A stretch of 64,000 nt of DNA from assembly GCF_947499945.1 (NCBI RefSeq), contig NZ_CANMQD010000002.1, positions 1 through 64,000 on the forward strand, read 5' to 3'. Below the pieces are notes generated by a model that did no database searches, was not told the DNA's origin, and saw nothing but the letters and a program-made list of their open reading frames with translations. This stretch comes from an uncultured Sulfitobacter sp. GTDB lineage: Bacteria; Pseudomonadota; Alphaproteobacteria; Rhodobacterales; Rhodobacteraceae. The position numbers were made by a program, and so were the translations under genes. Position 1 is the first letter of the stretch. The number at the start of each line of letters is the position of its first letter. Positions 45,527 through 53,567 of the stretch are shown in pieces.

Positions 45527-45890
45527 TCACAACCAGAACATGACCACTTCTGCCAAAGCGCAGGTTGATAGAAAGACCCACGGGCACCTATCGTAGCGTG
45601 TCGCGACCCGCAGCCAATCCTTAAGACGGGTAAAGCTGGTCTCAATATTGTGGCGCTTCTTGTATCGATCAGTATCGTATGGGATCGGATTTTTTCGCCC
45701 CTGACGCGGCGCGCTCTTAGAGCATGACCCCTTTTTCTTCAAGTGGTTCTCGATCCCAATCCGAATCATAGCCGAGATACGCAAGCATTTGTTTTGCTTC
45801 GGGTAAATCATGCGTCTTCGCGTCCGGCCACTTGTCGCATTCGTGGTTGAGCAAGGTGGTTTTGATGTAGCCGATGCGGTCAGGCAGAGC
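45527..45890 (-). pseudogene. IS5-family transposase C-terminal fragment
   Basis: Two frames encode the end of an IS5-type DDE transposase: LAYLGYDSDWDREPLEEKGV (equivalent of the GDKAYDADWFREAL block) then, after a frameshift near 45717, GRKNPIPYDTDRYKKRHNIE with TSFTRLKDWLRVATRYDRC, which contains the conserved Y-(2)-R-(3)-E core with catalytic Glu, and a hydrophobic end. The N-terminal half is missing. It is a dead fragment. Confidence 0.7.
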
Positions 45891-45989
45891 TTTATACGGA
45901 ATAGCACTGGGGCAGCTGCAAAACGAGGCACTTCGGAAAAGCTTTCCACTCCCGCTTTTGGTTAAAAGCGGAAGTGTCAAAAACGGTCG

Positions 45990-46500
45990 TTTTTGGAACA
46001 TACGCAAACCACCTCGATTGACGCTGTCAAAAACCGCTTCGATTGCGTTCACACCACTTTCATAGGAATCTTTGGCAGCACGCGCCGTAGCCATTTGCTC
46101 CGGCGCCCTTACGGCTATCTTTTCTTTTTTAATGGCGTCTGTTTCCTGCGCCACGGTCGCTTCCAGCGCGACCCGTCGCGCATCCAGTTGCTCCATGTCT
46201 TCAGCCACCGCTGCCTGCTTCTTTTCTAGCCGTAGGTTATAGGTCTCTTTTCGTTTGATCTCTTTTTCAGTCAACTCGGCCTTAGCCTTCAACGTCTCCA
46301 GATGCCTTTTATTCATTGATCTCTTGCGAAATTGCCGCGATTTCTGCCTCCAGCGTCGCCTTCTCCTGCGGGTGGTCCTGGTGCAACTGCTTTACCGTCC
46401 GGTGAAGCGTGTCCGGGTAATCCGCCCCGGCCTCCTGCCGCTCTTTCTTTTTGTTGCCCCGTTCTACCTGCGTCGCTTCCGTAAACTGAGCCAAGATTGC
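45990..46500 (-). pseudogene. coiled-coil fragment, possibly the tail of a mobilisation protein
   Basis: Two overlapping frames give a long charged helix: YPDTLHRTVKQLHQDHPQEK, ATLEAEIAAISQEI, then after a frame change near 46312 LETLKAKAELTEKEIKRKE and AAVAEDMEQLDARRVALEAT. It is fused upstream to integrase remnant B and downstream to the IS5 fragment, so it is bounded by rearrangement points. Coiled-coil tails of this type occur in plasmid Mob/Pre relaxases, but this is only a resemblance. Confidence 0.4.
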
Positions 46501-47325
46501 TCTCTGCTGCGTAACGTCCTTGGCAATGTTCTTTTGTTCGGCTGGATCATCCACAACGCGGTTTCGACTGACAAGGTAGTCAGACACGATAGAAGCCATC
46601 ACCGCACTATCCCGCTGGTTCTTTGGCTGCTGCGATGGTTCAGGTGTGTCGCTGTCACCAACGGCGATCGCCCGACTTGGGATTAAGGCATGCGCTTTGC
46701 AGCGGTCAGACCTTTCAAAGGCTTCTGCTTTTGCCAGTAAACGCAACGTACCCACCTTACGCAAAGCGTAAGTATCACAATCCGCACGCCCTAAGGCGGT
46801 ATCAGCCATTGTCCGGCTTTCTTCTCTGTATGTTGGAGATTCGATCTCTGCCTTCAAAATTGCAATCTCATTAAGGACATGGTCGATGTCATTCTTTGAG
46901 AACCCATCTTTCTCCAGGTCGGCTACATCTTCAGGAAAAAGATCAGCGGCAATGCCGCGTGTAGCCACGAGACGCGCGGCGACGGCCCGATCTCTCTCTT
47001 CGAGATATCGTTGCCGCTAATCTTCTGGCGACGGGGCGTCAGGCTCATAATAGCGCTCTTCTTCGATCTGCTCCAAATGCTGTGCGACCAAATCAACCAA
47101 GAAACGCTGTACCTCTGCTTGAGTGATCCGCTGGCTCTTCATGCGACTAATACAGGTCGCAAAACTGCCATTCACAAGATTAGCCAGAATCTTGCTGTGG
47201 AAAAGTTTGCCGTTCGAAGACTGATTTTCAGATACATCGTTCTGGAAACCCAGGCAGGCAGGCGTCCCCGCCAAACACAGATCGCGCCACGGCGGGTTAC
47301 ATAATTTGGACCAGTCATCTCAACA
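46501..47325 (-). pseudogene. tyrosine recombinase (phage-type integrase) remnant B
   Basis: Close to the tRNA, one frame (about 47320-47210) reads VWRGRLPAWVSRTMYLKISL and RTANFSTARF, parallel to VWRRRMP...SLRTREFSTAK of remnant A. A frameshift leads to ANLVNGSFATCISRMKSQRI and TQAEVQRFLVDLV, then a TAG at 47017-47019 interrupts, and the same frame continues with YLEERDRAVAARLVATRGIA and FSKNDIDHVLNEIAIL to a core-binding-like VMASIVSDYLVSRNRVVDDP. The whole catalytic domain is lost by fusion to a coiled-coil fragment. It is the integrase of the element inserted at tRNA-Gln. Confidence 0.7.
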
Positions 47326-47446
47326 TTCCCTCGGTTTCGAAGGTGTCAAAATTTTATTTCGCAAACCGAGCGAGATGCACCTACGAGATGCAGCTGGGAA
47401 TCTGTTCCCACATCGCGCATCGCGTCTCAATTCATACAATGAGTTA

Positions 47447-47470
47447 AGAGAAAATTGGCTGGGGTGGTAG
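47447..47470. repeat. att-like repeat at the tRNA-Gln 3' end
   Basis: AGAGAAAA then TTGGCTGGGGTGGTAG, covering the last 15 bases of the tRNA gene and 9 bases beyond. It is repeated with one mismatch at 39433-39456 in the same orientation, 8,014 bases away. Integrases of this type commonly use tRNA 3' ends as attB. Confidence 0.78.
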
Positions 47471-47530
47471 GATTCGAACCTACGGTGCACGCTACCAAAA
47501 AGCGTTGCCTTACCACTTGGCTACACCCCA
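47456..47530 (-). tRNA. tRNA-Gln (anticodon UUG)
   Basis: The 75-base cloverleaf is complete: acceptor TGGGGTG with CACCCCA, discriminator G and an encoded CCA; D arm GCC-loop-GGC; anticodon stem ACGCT/AGCGT with loop TTTTGGT (anticodon TTG); variable loop GCACC; T arm GTAGG-TTCGAAT-CCTAC. U1-A72 pairing suits glutamine tRNA. It reads codon CAA. Its 3' end is the integration site of the mobile region to the left and remains intact. Confidence 0.95.
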
Positions 47531-47603
47531 ACGTGGGCTGTTAAATAGGACGGGTTGGCTCAGGGCGCAAGTCCTTTATCTGCATAAATGGATCAATCCG
47601 TCT

Positions 47604-48929
47604 TTATTCTTGTTCGGCGTTCCTGTGGAGCAAATCGTCATGCACCTCGGCGCGTTCCAGCTCGACAATTTGTTCAAGCTGCTTGTCCTCAACTGCGTCC
47701 ACATCCTGCACTGGAGCAGGGGTATCGCTGAAGCCTTGGTAGGGAGGTTTGCTCCCCGTCTCCGCTGATCCCGTCCCTGCAAGCGCTCCTTCGTGCATAA
47801 GTCGGTAGGTCGGATAGGGCGCGCCAATGCCCGCGTTGTCATAGGCCGCTTGGACCAGTCGTATTGCTTCGGATCGCGCTAATACAACGTTTGTATCATT
47901 CTGATTAATCCAAGCTGCCATGCCGAGATTAATCGCGCTGTCTCCCACTGATTCTATCCATACCGAGGCTTGGGGCGTGGCCAATACAAAGGGCAGCCCT
48001 TCCAATACGCTCAGCGTCAAGGTGCGCGCATGGTCAAGATCAATATCGGACGCGACGCTCAGCTCAAAGGTAAAGCGGCGTTCGGCATTGCGGGAAAAGT
48101 TCACGATGCGGCTTTTGAATACGGTCGAATTGGGGATGCGGATATGGTTGCCGTCAAAGCTGAGCAGGATGGTCGCGCGAGAGGTGAGGCGAATGACTTT
48201 ACCAGTATCACCTTCTATTTCGACGGTGTCATTGGGGCGAAACGGCTGGCGAATCGATAACATAATGGATGCGATAAAGTTCTCGACCGTGTCACGCACA
48301 GCAAAACCGATGGCAAGGCCGACGATCCCCGCTGCGCCCAGAATACCCGATAACAAGGCCGTTGCATTTACGATATCCAAGGCCACGACCAAACCGCCCA
48401 CCACAAACAAAAGCCGCAATATCTGGCGGTAGATATCAGCGATAAATGCGTTCGGGGCGAGCCGCTCCCACGGTTGTCGCCGTCGCGCAATGGCAAAGCC
48501 GATCACGACAATCAGCGCAAAGAGCGATACTGCCACCAAGGCCAACGGCAAGAAGGCTACGAGTTGCTGGCCTCGCGCGACAAAACGCTCAACTGCGGGG
48601 TTGAGGCGCTGCACGACATCTGTCGTCTCAGTCACTTCGTTTTCGATCGCCACCACCCCTTCGACCCGCGCCACCAGATCGTTCAGGCGGTTTGCTGTCA
48701 CAGTGTCGAGTGTATTGCCGCGCAGAGTCACAATACCCGAGCTGACGGAGACAGTTACGTCAGTATAGCCATCCAGTTCTCGCAGAATATCGCGGATACG
48801 CACAGCGATGGCTGCATCCTGAGTTGCGCTGTCATCGATGGTAATGGTGCCAGAGGGCTGATCAGCCGTGGTTTGTGCCTGTAAGGCGAAAGGTATCAAC
48901 AAGCAGGCGATTAGGGCAATCAGGCGCAT
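47604..48929 (-). CDS. mechanosensitive channel (MscS family) with a periplasmic BON domain
   Basis: The 441-residue protein begins with a signal peptide (MRLIALIACLLIPFALQAQ), then a BON domain (about residues 33-105, AVRIRDILRELDGYTDVTVS then VSSGIVTLRGNTLDT). Three or more membrane helices follow from about residue 123, the last being the pore helix ending GLAIGFAVRDTVENFIASIM, and then the MscS beta and alpha-beta domains (NDTVEIEGDTGKVIRLTSRA, IRIPNSTVFKSRIVNFSRN). The tail is acidic. It releases solutes on osmotic downshock from the inner membrane. The gene starts the stable chromosome right of the tRNA. Confidence 0.88.
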   Translation of the reverse strand: MRLIALIACLLIPFALQAQTTADQPSGTITIDDSATQDAAIAVRIRDILRELDGYTDVTVSVSSGIVTLRGNTLDTVTANRLNDLVARVEGVVAIENEVTETTDVVQRLNPAVERFVARGQQLVAFLPLALVAVSLFALIVVIGFAIARRRQPWERLAPNAFIADIYRQILRLLFVVGGLVVALDIVNATALLSGILGAAGIVGLAIGFAVRDTVENFIASIMLSIRQPFRPNDTVEIEGDTGKVIRLTSRATILLSFDGNHIRIPNSTVFKSRIVNFSRNAERRFTFELSVASDIDLDHARTLTLSVLEGLPFVLATPQASVWIESVGDSAINLGMAAWINQNDTNVVLARSEAIRLVQAAYDNAGIGAPYPTYRLMHEGALAGTGSAETGSKPPYQGFSDTPAPVQDVDAVEDKQLEQIVELERAEVHDDLLHRNAEQE

Positions 48930-49013
48930 AAGATATCTCTGTCAAAAGGGTTAAAGTAAAAAGGGTAGGTTAGGTCTGCCCCCTTCTTTTTGCAAATTGA
49001 GTTCGCTTTGCAA

Positions 49014-50000
49014 TTAGGCACAATCCAGCAAGATGGCACCAGCACGACCACCGGCCAGCACGGCCTCATGTGCCGCAGCACATTCGCTAAGCGGATAAAC
49101 CTGTGCGACGGGGCAGGTCAGCGCCCCTTCCTTGAGTGCTTGATGCAGCTTTTTTATCCTTTCAAGGCGCGCGGGAAGAGGCAGAAGATAGATAAGGATA
49201 ACATCGAGGGTCACCGCCTTGAACAGGAGGGGGCGGAACGGCAGCGTGGGCGTCATTTCGATCTGCGAGCCATAGGCGGCGATCGTGCCGTTGACCCCGA
49301 TAACTTCGGCGTTCATGTCCACATTTGCACCAAATTCGACTTCGAGAATACGGTCGACTAGTGCGCCACCGTTTGCGGCAAGGATATCAGTGCCAAGCGT
49401 GTCCGAGCGGTAGTCGAGCACGGTATGTGCGCCAATTGTCTCAAGGCGTTCCCTATCACGGGGGCTACAGGTGGTGATGACTGTGGCCCCTGCCCAGACT
49501 GCCAATTGCGCGGCGAGATATCCCACAGTACCGCCACCGCCCGATACAAGTAGGGTCTTACCTTTCACGTCGCCGCCGCCAAACACTGCTTCTGCGGCTG
49601 TCAGCCCAGGAATGCCAAGGACCGCGCCTGTCTCGAACGATATTTCATCGGGCAAGGCTACGGCCTGTTCGGACGGGAGTGTGATATGGGTGGAGGCCGT
49701 GCCAAATGCGCGTTGCCATTGGCCATTCCAGATCCAGACGCGTGTACCGACGCGTGCACCGTCGACGCCTTCGCCCACGGCCTCAATCACACCGGCGCCA
49801 TCGCTGTGGGGGATCACTTGTGCAAAGGCAGGCTTTGCCACACCGGGTGCCCCTGCGCGGGATTTGATATCAGAGGGGTTCACACCTGAAAAGGCGAGAC
49901 GCACAGTGATTTCTCCCGCTGCGGGTGCAGGCGTGTCAAATGTTTGCGATTTAAGAACATCGGCTGCTGTGCCGAAACGGTCATAGAAAACGGATTGCAT
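49014..50000 (-). CDS. zinc-independent NADPH:quinone reductase (MDR superfamily)
   Basis: The 328-residue medium-chain dehydrogenase/reductase of the QOR group has a catalytic-domain start TVRLAFSGVNPSDIKSRAG, HSDGAGVIEAVGEGV and a Rossmann motif VSGGGGTVGYLAAQLAVWAG. The zinc ligands of alcohol dehydrogenases are absent, as in quinone reductases and crotonyl-type reductases. It likely reduces quinones or enones with NADPH in the cytoplasm. It stands alone, with the SH3 protein gene behind its start on the same strand. Confidence 0.85.
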   Translation of the reverse strand: MQSVFYDRFGTAADVLKSQTFDTPAPAAGEITVRLAFSGVNPSDIKSRAGAPGVAKPAFAQVIPHSDGAGVIEAVGEGVDGARVGTRVWIWNGQWQRAFGTASTHITLPSEQAVALPDEISFETGAVLGIPGLTAAEAVFGGGDVKGKTLLVSGGGGTVGYLAAQLAVWAGATVITTCSPRDRERLETIGAHTVLDYRSDTLGTDILAANGGALVDRILEVEFGANVDMNAEVIGVNGTIAAYGSQIEMTPTLPFRPLLFKAVTLDVILIYLLPLPARLERIKKLHQALKEGALTCPVAQVYPLSECAAAHEAVLAGGRAGAILLDCA

Positions 50001-50063
50001 GTGCGAGCGTCCTTTGGATCAACTGGTTGGTGTCAGCATGATCCAAGGACGGCAGGGGTGCAA

Positions 50064-50597
50064 TCAGTCAAACACCTCTTGTGGGCGGACACCCCAAAGA
50101 CGGGCCTTGGGCGCCCAGCCCTTGAACCCGCCTGATCTAAGTAGACACCACTCGCCGCCGCATTCGGAAACACGGGCGACAACGCCCATCTCGAGGGCCG
50201 CCATTACAGGGGCAGTGGCGTCAGGGCGTGCGTGCAGAGTGAGCATGTCTTTTTCAACCAGCACGGTGCGAGTGCCAGACAAAAGGGAGTAGTGTACCCA
50301 GCCGCCCATGCCATCACGGTCCTCGACGCGGCGCCAGTGGCCGTGTTCTGCAGTGATGCGCAGTGGCATGTCGCGGCGCTTGAATACCCAATCGATTCGG
50401 TGGGTCAGGGAGGGGCCACGGCGCACATTGCCCTCGGACGCCTTCATCGAGACATAGCGCGGGATCGGACGCTTTGTGACTTTTCCAATCTCTTCAACCC
50501 CTGCCGCGAGGACAGGAGTTGCAAAGCTGGTGGTCAGGATCAGGGCGCATGCGCCAAGGAGGCCCGCGCCAAGACGACGCAATTTCGATTTGTTCAT
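50064..50597 (-). CDS. secreted SH3-domain protein
   Basis: The 177-residue protein has a signal peptide (MNKSKLRRLGAGLLGACALI and onward, cut after VLA about residue 31). Two bacterial SH3-like repeats follow: SMKASEGNVRRGPSLTHRID to GGWVHYSLLSGTRTV, and MLTLHARPDATAPVMAALEM to GFKGWAPKARLWGV. Such alphaproteobacterial proteins are periplasmic and may bind peptidoglycan. It is divergent from the hydroxyacid dehydrogenase gene. Confidence 0.87.
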   Translation of the reverse strand: MNKSKLRRLGAGLLGACALILTTSFATPVLAAGVEEIGKVTKRPIPRYVSMKASEGNVRRGPSLTHRIDWVFKRRDMPLRITAEHGHWRRVEDRDGMGGWVHYSLLSGTRTVLVEKDMLTLHARPDATAPVMAALEMGVVARVSECGGEWCLLRSGGFKGWAPKARLWGVRPQEVFD

Positions 50598-50727
50598 GAT
50601 GTGCTGCCTGCACTGGATTTTATTGTTTTAGTTCTGCTCATCGCATGCGCGAGGTTCTTGTGCCTCGTCGCTGCTTGGGTCACCATGGCAGTAACAGATA
50701 CGTCACGCCAAGTCCGGAGATTGAATT

Positions 50728-51714
50728 ATGCCAAAACAACAACTGAGTGTTGTAGTCACGCGACGCTTGCCCGAAGTCGTCGAAACACGACTGGCGGAAT
50801 TGTTCGATGTACGCCTGCGCGAAACAGATGCGCCCATGACCCGTGCAGAACTGGCCGAGGCGATCAAGACCTGTGATGTTTTGGTCCCCACCATCACTGA
50901 CCAGATTGACAACGCGCTGATTTCTCAGGCAGGTGGTCGCCTCAAGCTGATTGCGAACTACGGGGCAGGCGTGGACCACATTGATGTGGCGACGGCCCGT
51001 CAGCAGGGGGTATTGGTTTCCAACACACCAGGTGTTTTGACGGATGATACGGCCGATATGACCATGGCCCTGCTGTTGGCGGTCACCCGCCGCATGCCCG
51101 AAGGCATGGCGCAGATGAAGAATGGCAACTGGGACGGCTGGGCCCCCAATGCGTTGCTGGGGGGGCGGATATCTGGTCGCCGCCTTGGGATCCTTGGTAT
51201 GGGCCGCATTGGTCAGGCTGTTGCACGGCGCGCTGCGGCCTTTGGCATGCAGATCCATTATCACAACCGTCGCCGCCTGCGCCCCGAGACAGAGGCCGAA
51301 CTACAAGCGACCTATTGGGAGAGCCTTGACCAGATGGTGGCGCGGATGGACGTGATTTCGGTAAATTGTCCGCACACGCCCTCTACCTTCCACCTGATGA
51401 ATGCACGGCGGCTCAAGTTGATGAAACCTGACGCGGTGATCGTAAACACCTCCCGCGGGGAGGTCATCGACGAGAACGCGCTGACCCGCATGCTGCGCGC
51501 GGGTGAGATTAAAGGTGCGGGCCTCGATGTGTATGAGCACGGTGTCGAGATCAATCCGCGCCTGCGCGAGTTGGAGAATGTCGTGCTGCTGCCGCATATG
51601 GGGTCCGCGACATTGGAAGGCCGGATTGATATGGGGGAGAAGGTAATCATTAACATCAAGACATTTGATGATGGTCACCGTCCGCCGGATCAGGTTGTCC
51701 CATCAATGCTGTGA
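50728..51714 (+). CDS. D-2-hydroxyacid dehydrogenase (glyoxylate/hydroxypyruvate reductase type)
   Basis: The 328-residue enzyme has the NAD(P) motif LGILGMGRIGQAVARRA and the catalytic Arg, Glu and His in VNTSRGEVID, GLDVYE and LLPHMGSAT. The HNRR after the second strand (YHNRRRL) points to NADPH preference. It reduces a 2-ketoacid such as glyoxylate or hydroxypyruvate. It is the first gene of a plus-strand group with gamma-glutamyltransferase and a GlcD-like dehydrogenase, which could act on the same hydroxyacid in the opposite direction. Confidence 0.88.
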   Translation: MPKQQLSVVVTRRLPEVVETRLAELFDVRLRETDAPMTRAELAEAIKTCDVLVPTITDQIDNALISQAGGRLKLIANYGAGVDHIDVATARQQGVLVSNTPGVLTDDTADMTMALLLAVTRRMPEGMAQMKNGNWDGWAPNALLGGRISGRRLGILGMGRIGQAVARRAAAFGMQIHYHNRRRLRPETEAELQATYWESLDQMVARMDVISVNCPHTPSTFHLMNARRLKLMKPDAVIVNTSRGEVIDENALTRMLRAGEIKGAGLDVYEHGVEINPRLRELENVVLLPHMGSATLEGRIDMGEKVIINIKTFDDGHRPPDQVVPSML

Positions 51715-51788
51715 CCGCAAAGTCAGTGTGTGTGTTGACCGCGCAGATGGATTTAAGGGAAAAACGAAAAAGAGCTGAGGAGTTTGTG

Positions 51789-53564
51789 ATGCGTGCATTT
51801 GTGATGGGGTTTCTTGTGGCGATGGCAGGCAGCGCGACTGCGCAGCAGGCGGCGGATGCGGTCGAACCTGAGGTGGCGGGGGGTGGAGTATTTCAGAGCC
51901 TGTCACCGGAAGTGACGAATGCCTTGGCCGCCAAGGCGTCTGGCGTGCCTGTGGAAGCGGACAACTGGATGGTCGTCGCGGCCAACCCGCATGCAGTGAA
52001 GGCGGGTGCTGATGTTCTGGCGCGGGGTGGTACAGCGGCGGATGCGCTGGTTGCCGTGCAAGTTATGCTGGGACTGGTGGAGCCACAAAGCTCGGGACTC
52101 GGCGGCGGCGCGTTTCTGGTTTGGTATGATGCGACATCGGGCGAGATCACGACCTTTGACGGGCGCGAGACTGCGCCCTTGGCTGCGACACCGCGTCTGT
52201 TTCAGGATGACGCGGGCGAGCCTTTGAAATTCTTTGATGCTGTCGTAGGGGGGCGCTCTGTCGGGACGCCAGGCACGCCTGCGCTGCTTGCCGAAATTCA
52301 CAAGCGGTTTGGAACTCAAGACTGGGCAGGTTTACTGGCCCCCGCGATGCAAATGGCCGAGGAAGGGTTCGCCGTCAGCCCGCGCCTTGCGCAGCTTGTC
52401 GCGGCGGATGCGGAGCGGTTGGGAAGCTCTGAAGTCACCGCCGCATATTTTATGCCTGCGGGTGTGCCGCTTGCAGCGGGAAACACTTTGGTCAACCTGC
52501 CTTATGCGCAAACCTTGAAAGTACTGGGCGAGCAGGGCGTTGGCGCCTTCTACGCGGGCGATCTGGCCAAGACGATTGTCGCCACTGTGCAAGGCGCCGA
52601 GAACGCGGGTGTTCTGTCCGAAGTTGATCTGGCCATCTACCGTGTGAAGGAGCGCCCTGCGATCTGTGCGAGCTACCGTGCGCATGAGGTTTGCGGCATG
52701 GGGCCTCCGTCCTCTGGTGCGATTGCGGTGGGGCAAACGCTTGGGATGCTTGAGGGCTACGACCTGAGCGCGGGACCTGATGATGTGACCGTGCGCCGCC
52801 TGATCGGTGACGCGTCGCGCTTGGCTTTTGCGGATCGGGGTCGCTATGTCGCGGACATTGATTTTGTGCCTGTACCTGTTGAGGGGATGCTGGACGCGGC
52901 TTATCTGGCAGAACGCGGCGCACTGCTGGCAGGGGATGATGCTTTGCCCGAAGTGTCGGCGGGTAACCCCGCGTTTGATCATGCGCTGAACTGGGCGGAT
53001 GATGAGGCGATTGAGTTACCCTCAACCTCGCATATCTCCATCGTCGACAGCTTTGGCAATGTAGCGTCAATGACTACGACCATTGAGAACGGTTTCGGCA
53101 GTCGTCTGATGGTGGGGGGCTTTTTGCTGAACAATGAACTCACTGATTTTTCGTTTCGTAGCCATAAGAGCGGTGTGCCGATTGCCAACCGTGTGGAGCC
53201 TGGCAAGCGGCCGCGTTCCTCCATGTCACCGACGATTGTGATGAAGGATGGCGCACCCGTGATTGTGGCGGGATCGCCCGGCGGGAGCCGCATCATCGGC
53301 TATACTGCGCAAGCGATTATTGGAATGATCGATTGGGGGCTGGACCCGCAGCAGGCGGCGGCATTACCTCATTTAGTCAATCGGTTTGGCACTTATGATC
53401 TGGAAGAAGGCACTTCGGCAGAAGCGCTTGCCGAGGATTTGGGAACCATAGGCTATGAGACAAATGTGCGCGGGCTGACCTCGGGTCTTCACCTGATCGG
53501 AATCGGTGATAGCTTACAAGGTGGCGCTGATCCGCGCCGTGAAGGCATTGCATTGGGGGAATAG
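51789..53564 (+). CDS. ggt: gamma-glutamyltransferase (gamma-glutamyl hydrolase)
   Basis: The 591-residue Ntn-hydrolase precursor is exported by a signal peptide (MRAFVMGFLVAMAGSATA). Domain marks are MVVAANPHAVKAGADVLARG, GLVEPQSSGLGGGAFLVWYD and, after autocleavage at Thr413 (STSHISIVDSFGN), the small subunit with FGSRLMVGGFLLNNELTDFS, KRPRSSMSPTIV and AGSPGGSRII. The usual TTH is TSH here. GAGGAG precedes the ATG at 51789; the in-frame upstream start overlaps the hydroxyacid dehydrogenase end. It splits glutathione or other gamma-glutamyl compounds in the periplasm. Confidence 0.9.
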   Translation: MRAFVMGFLVAMAGSATAQQAADAVEPEVAGGGVFQSLSPEVTNALAAKASGVPVEADNWMVVAANPHAVKAGADVLARGGTAADALVAVQVMLGLVEPQSSGLGGGAFLVWYDATSGEITTFDGRETAPLAATPRLFQDDAGEPLKFFDAVVGGRSVGTPGTPALLAEIHKRFGTQDWAGLLAPAMQMAEEGFAVSPRLAQLVAADAERLGSSEVTAAYFMPAGVPLAAGNTLVNLPYAQTLKVLGEQGVGAFYAGDLAKTIVATVQGAENAGVLSEVDLAIYRVKERPAICASYRAHEVCGMGPPSSGAIAVGQTLGMLEGYDLSAGPDDVTVRRLIGDASRLAFADRGRYVADIDFVPVPVEGMLDAAYLAERGALLAGDDALPEVSAGNPAFDHALNWADDEAIELPSTSHISIVDSFGNVASMTTTIENGFGSRLMVGGFLLNNELTDFSFRSHKSGVPIANRVEPGKRPRSSMSPTIVMKDGAPVIVAGSPGGSRIIGYTAQAIIGMIDWGLDPQQAAALPHLVNRFGTYDLEEGTSAEALAEDLGTIGYETNVRGLTSGLHLIGIGDSLQGGADPRREGIALGE

Positions 53565-53567
53565 ACG

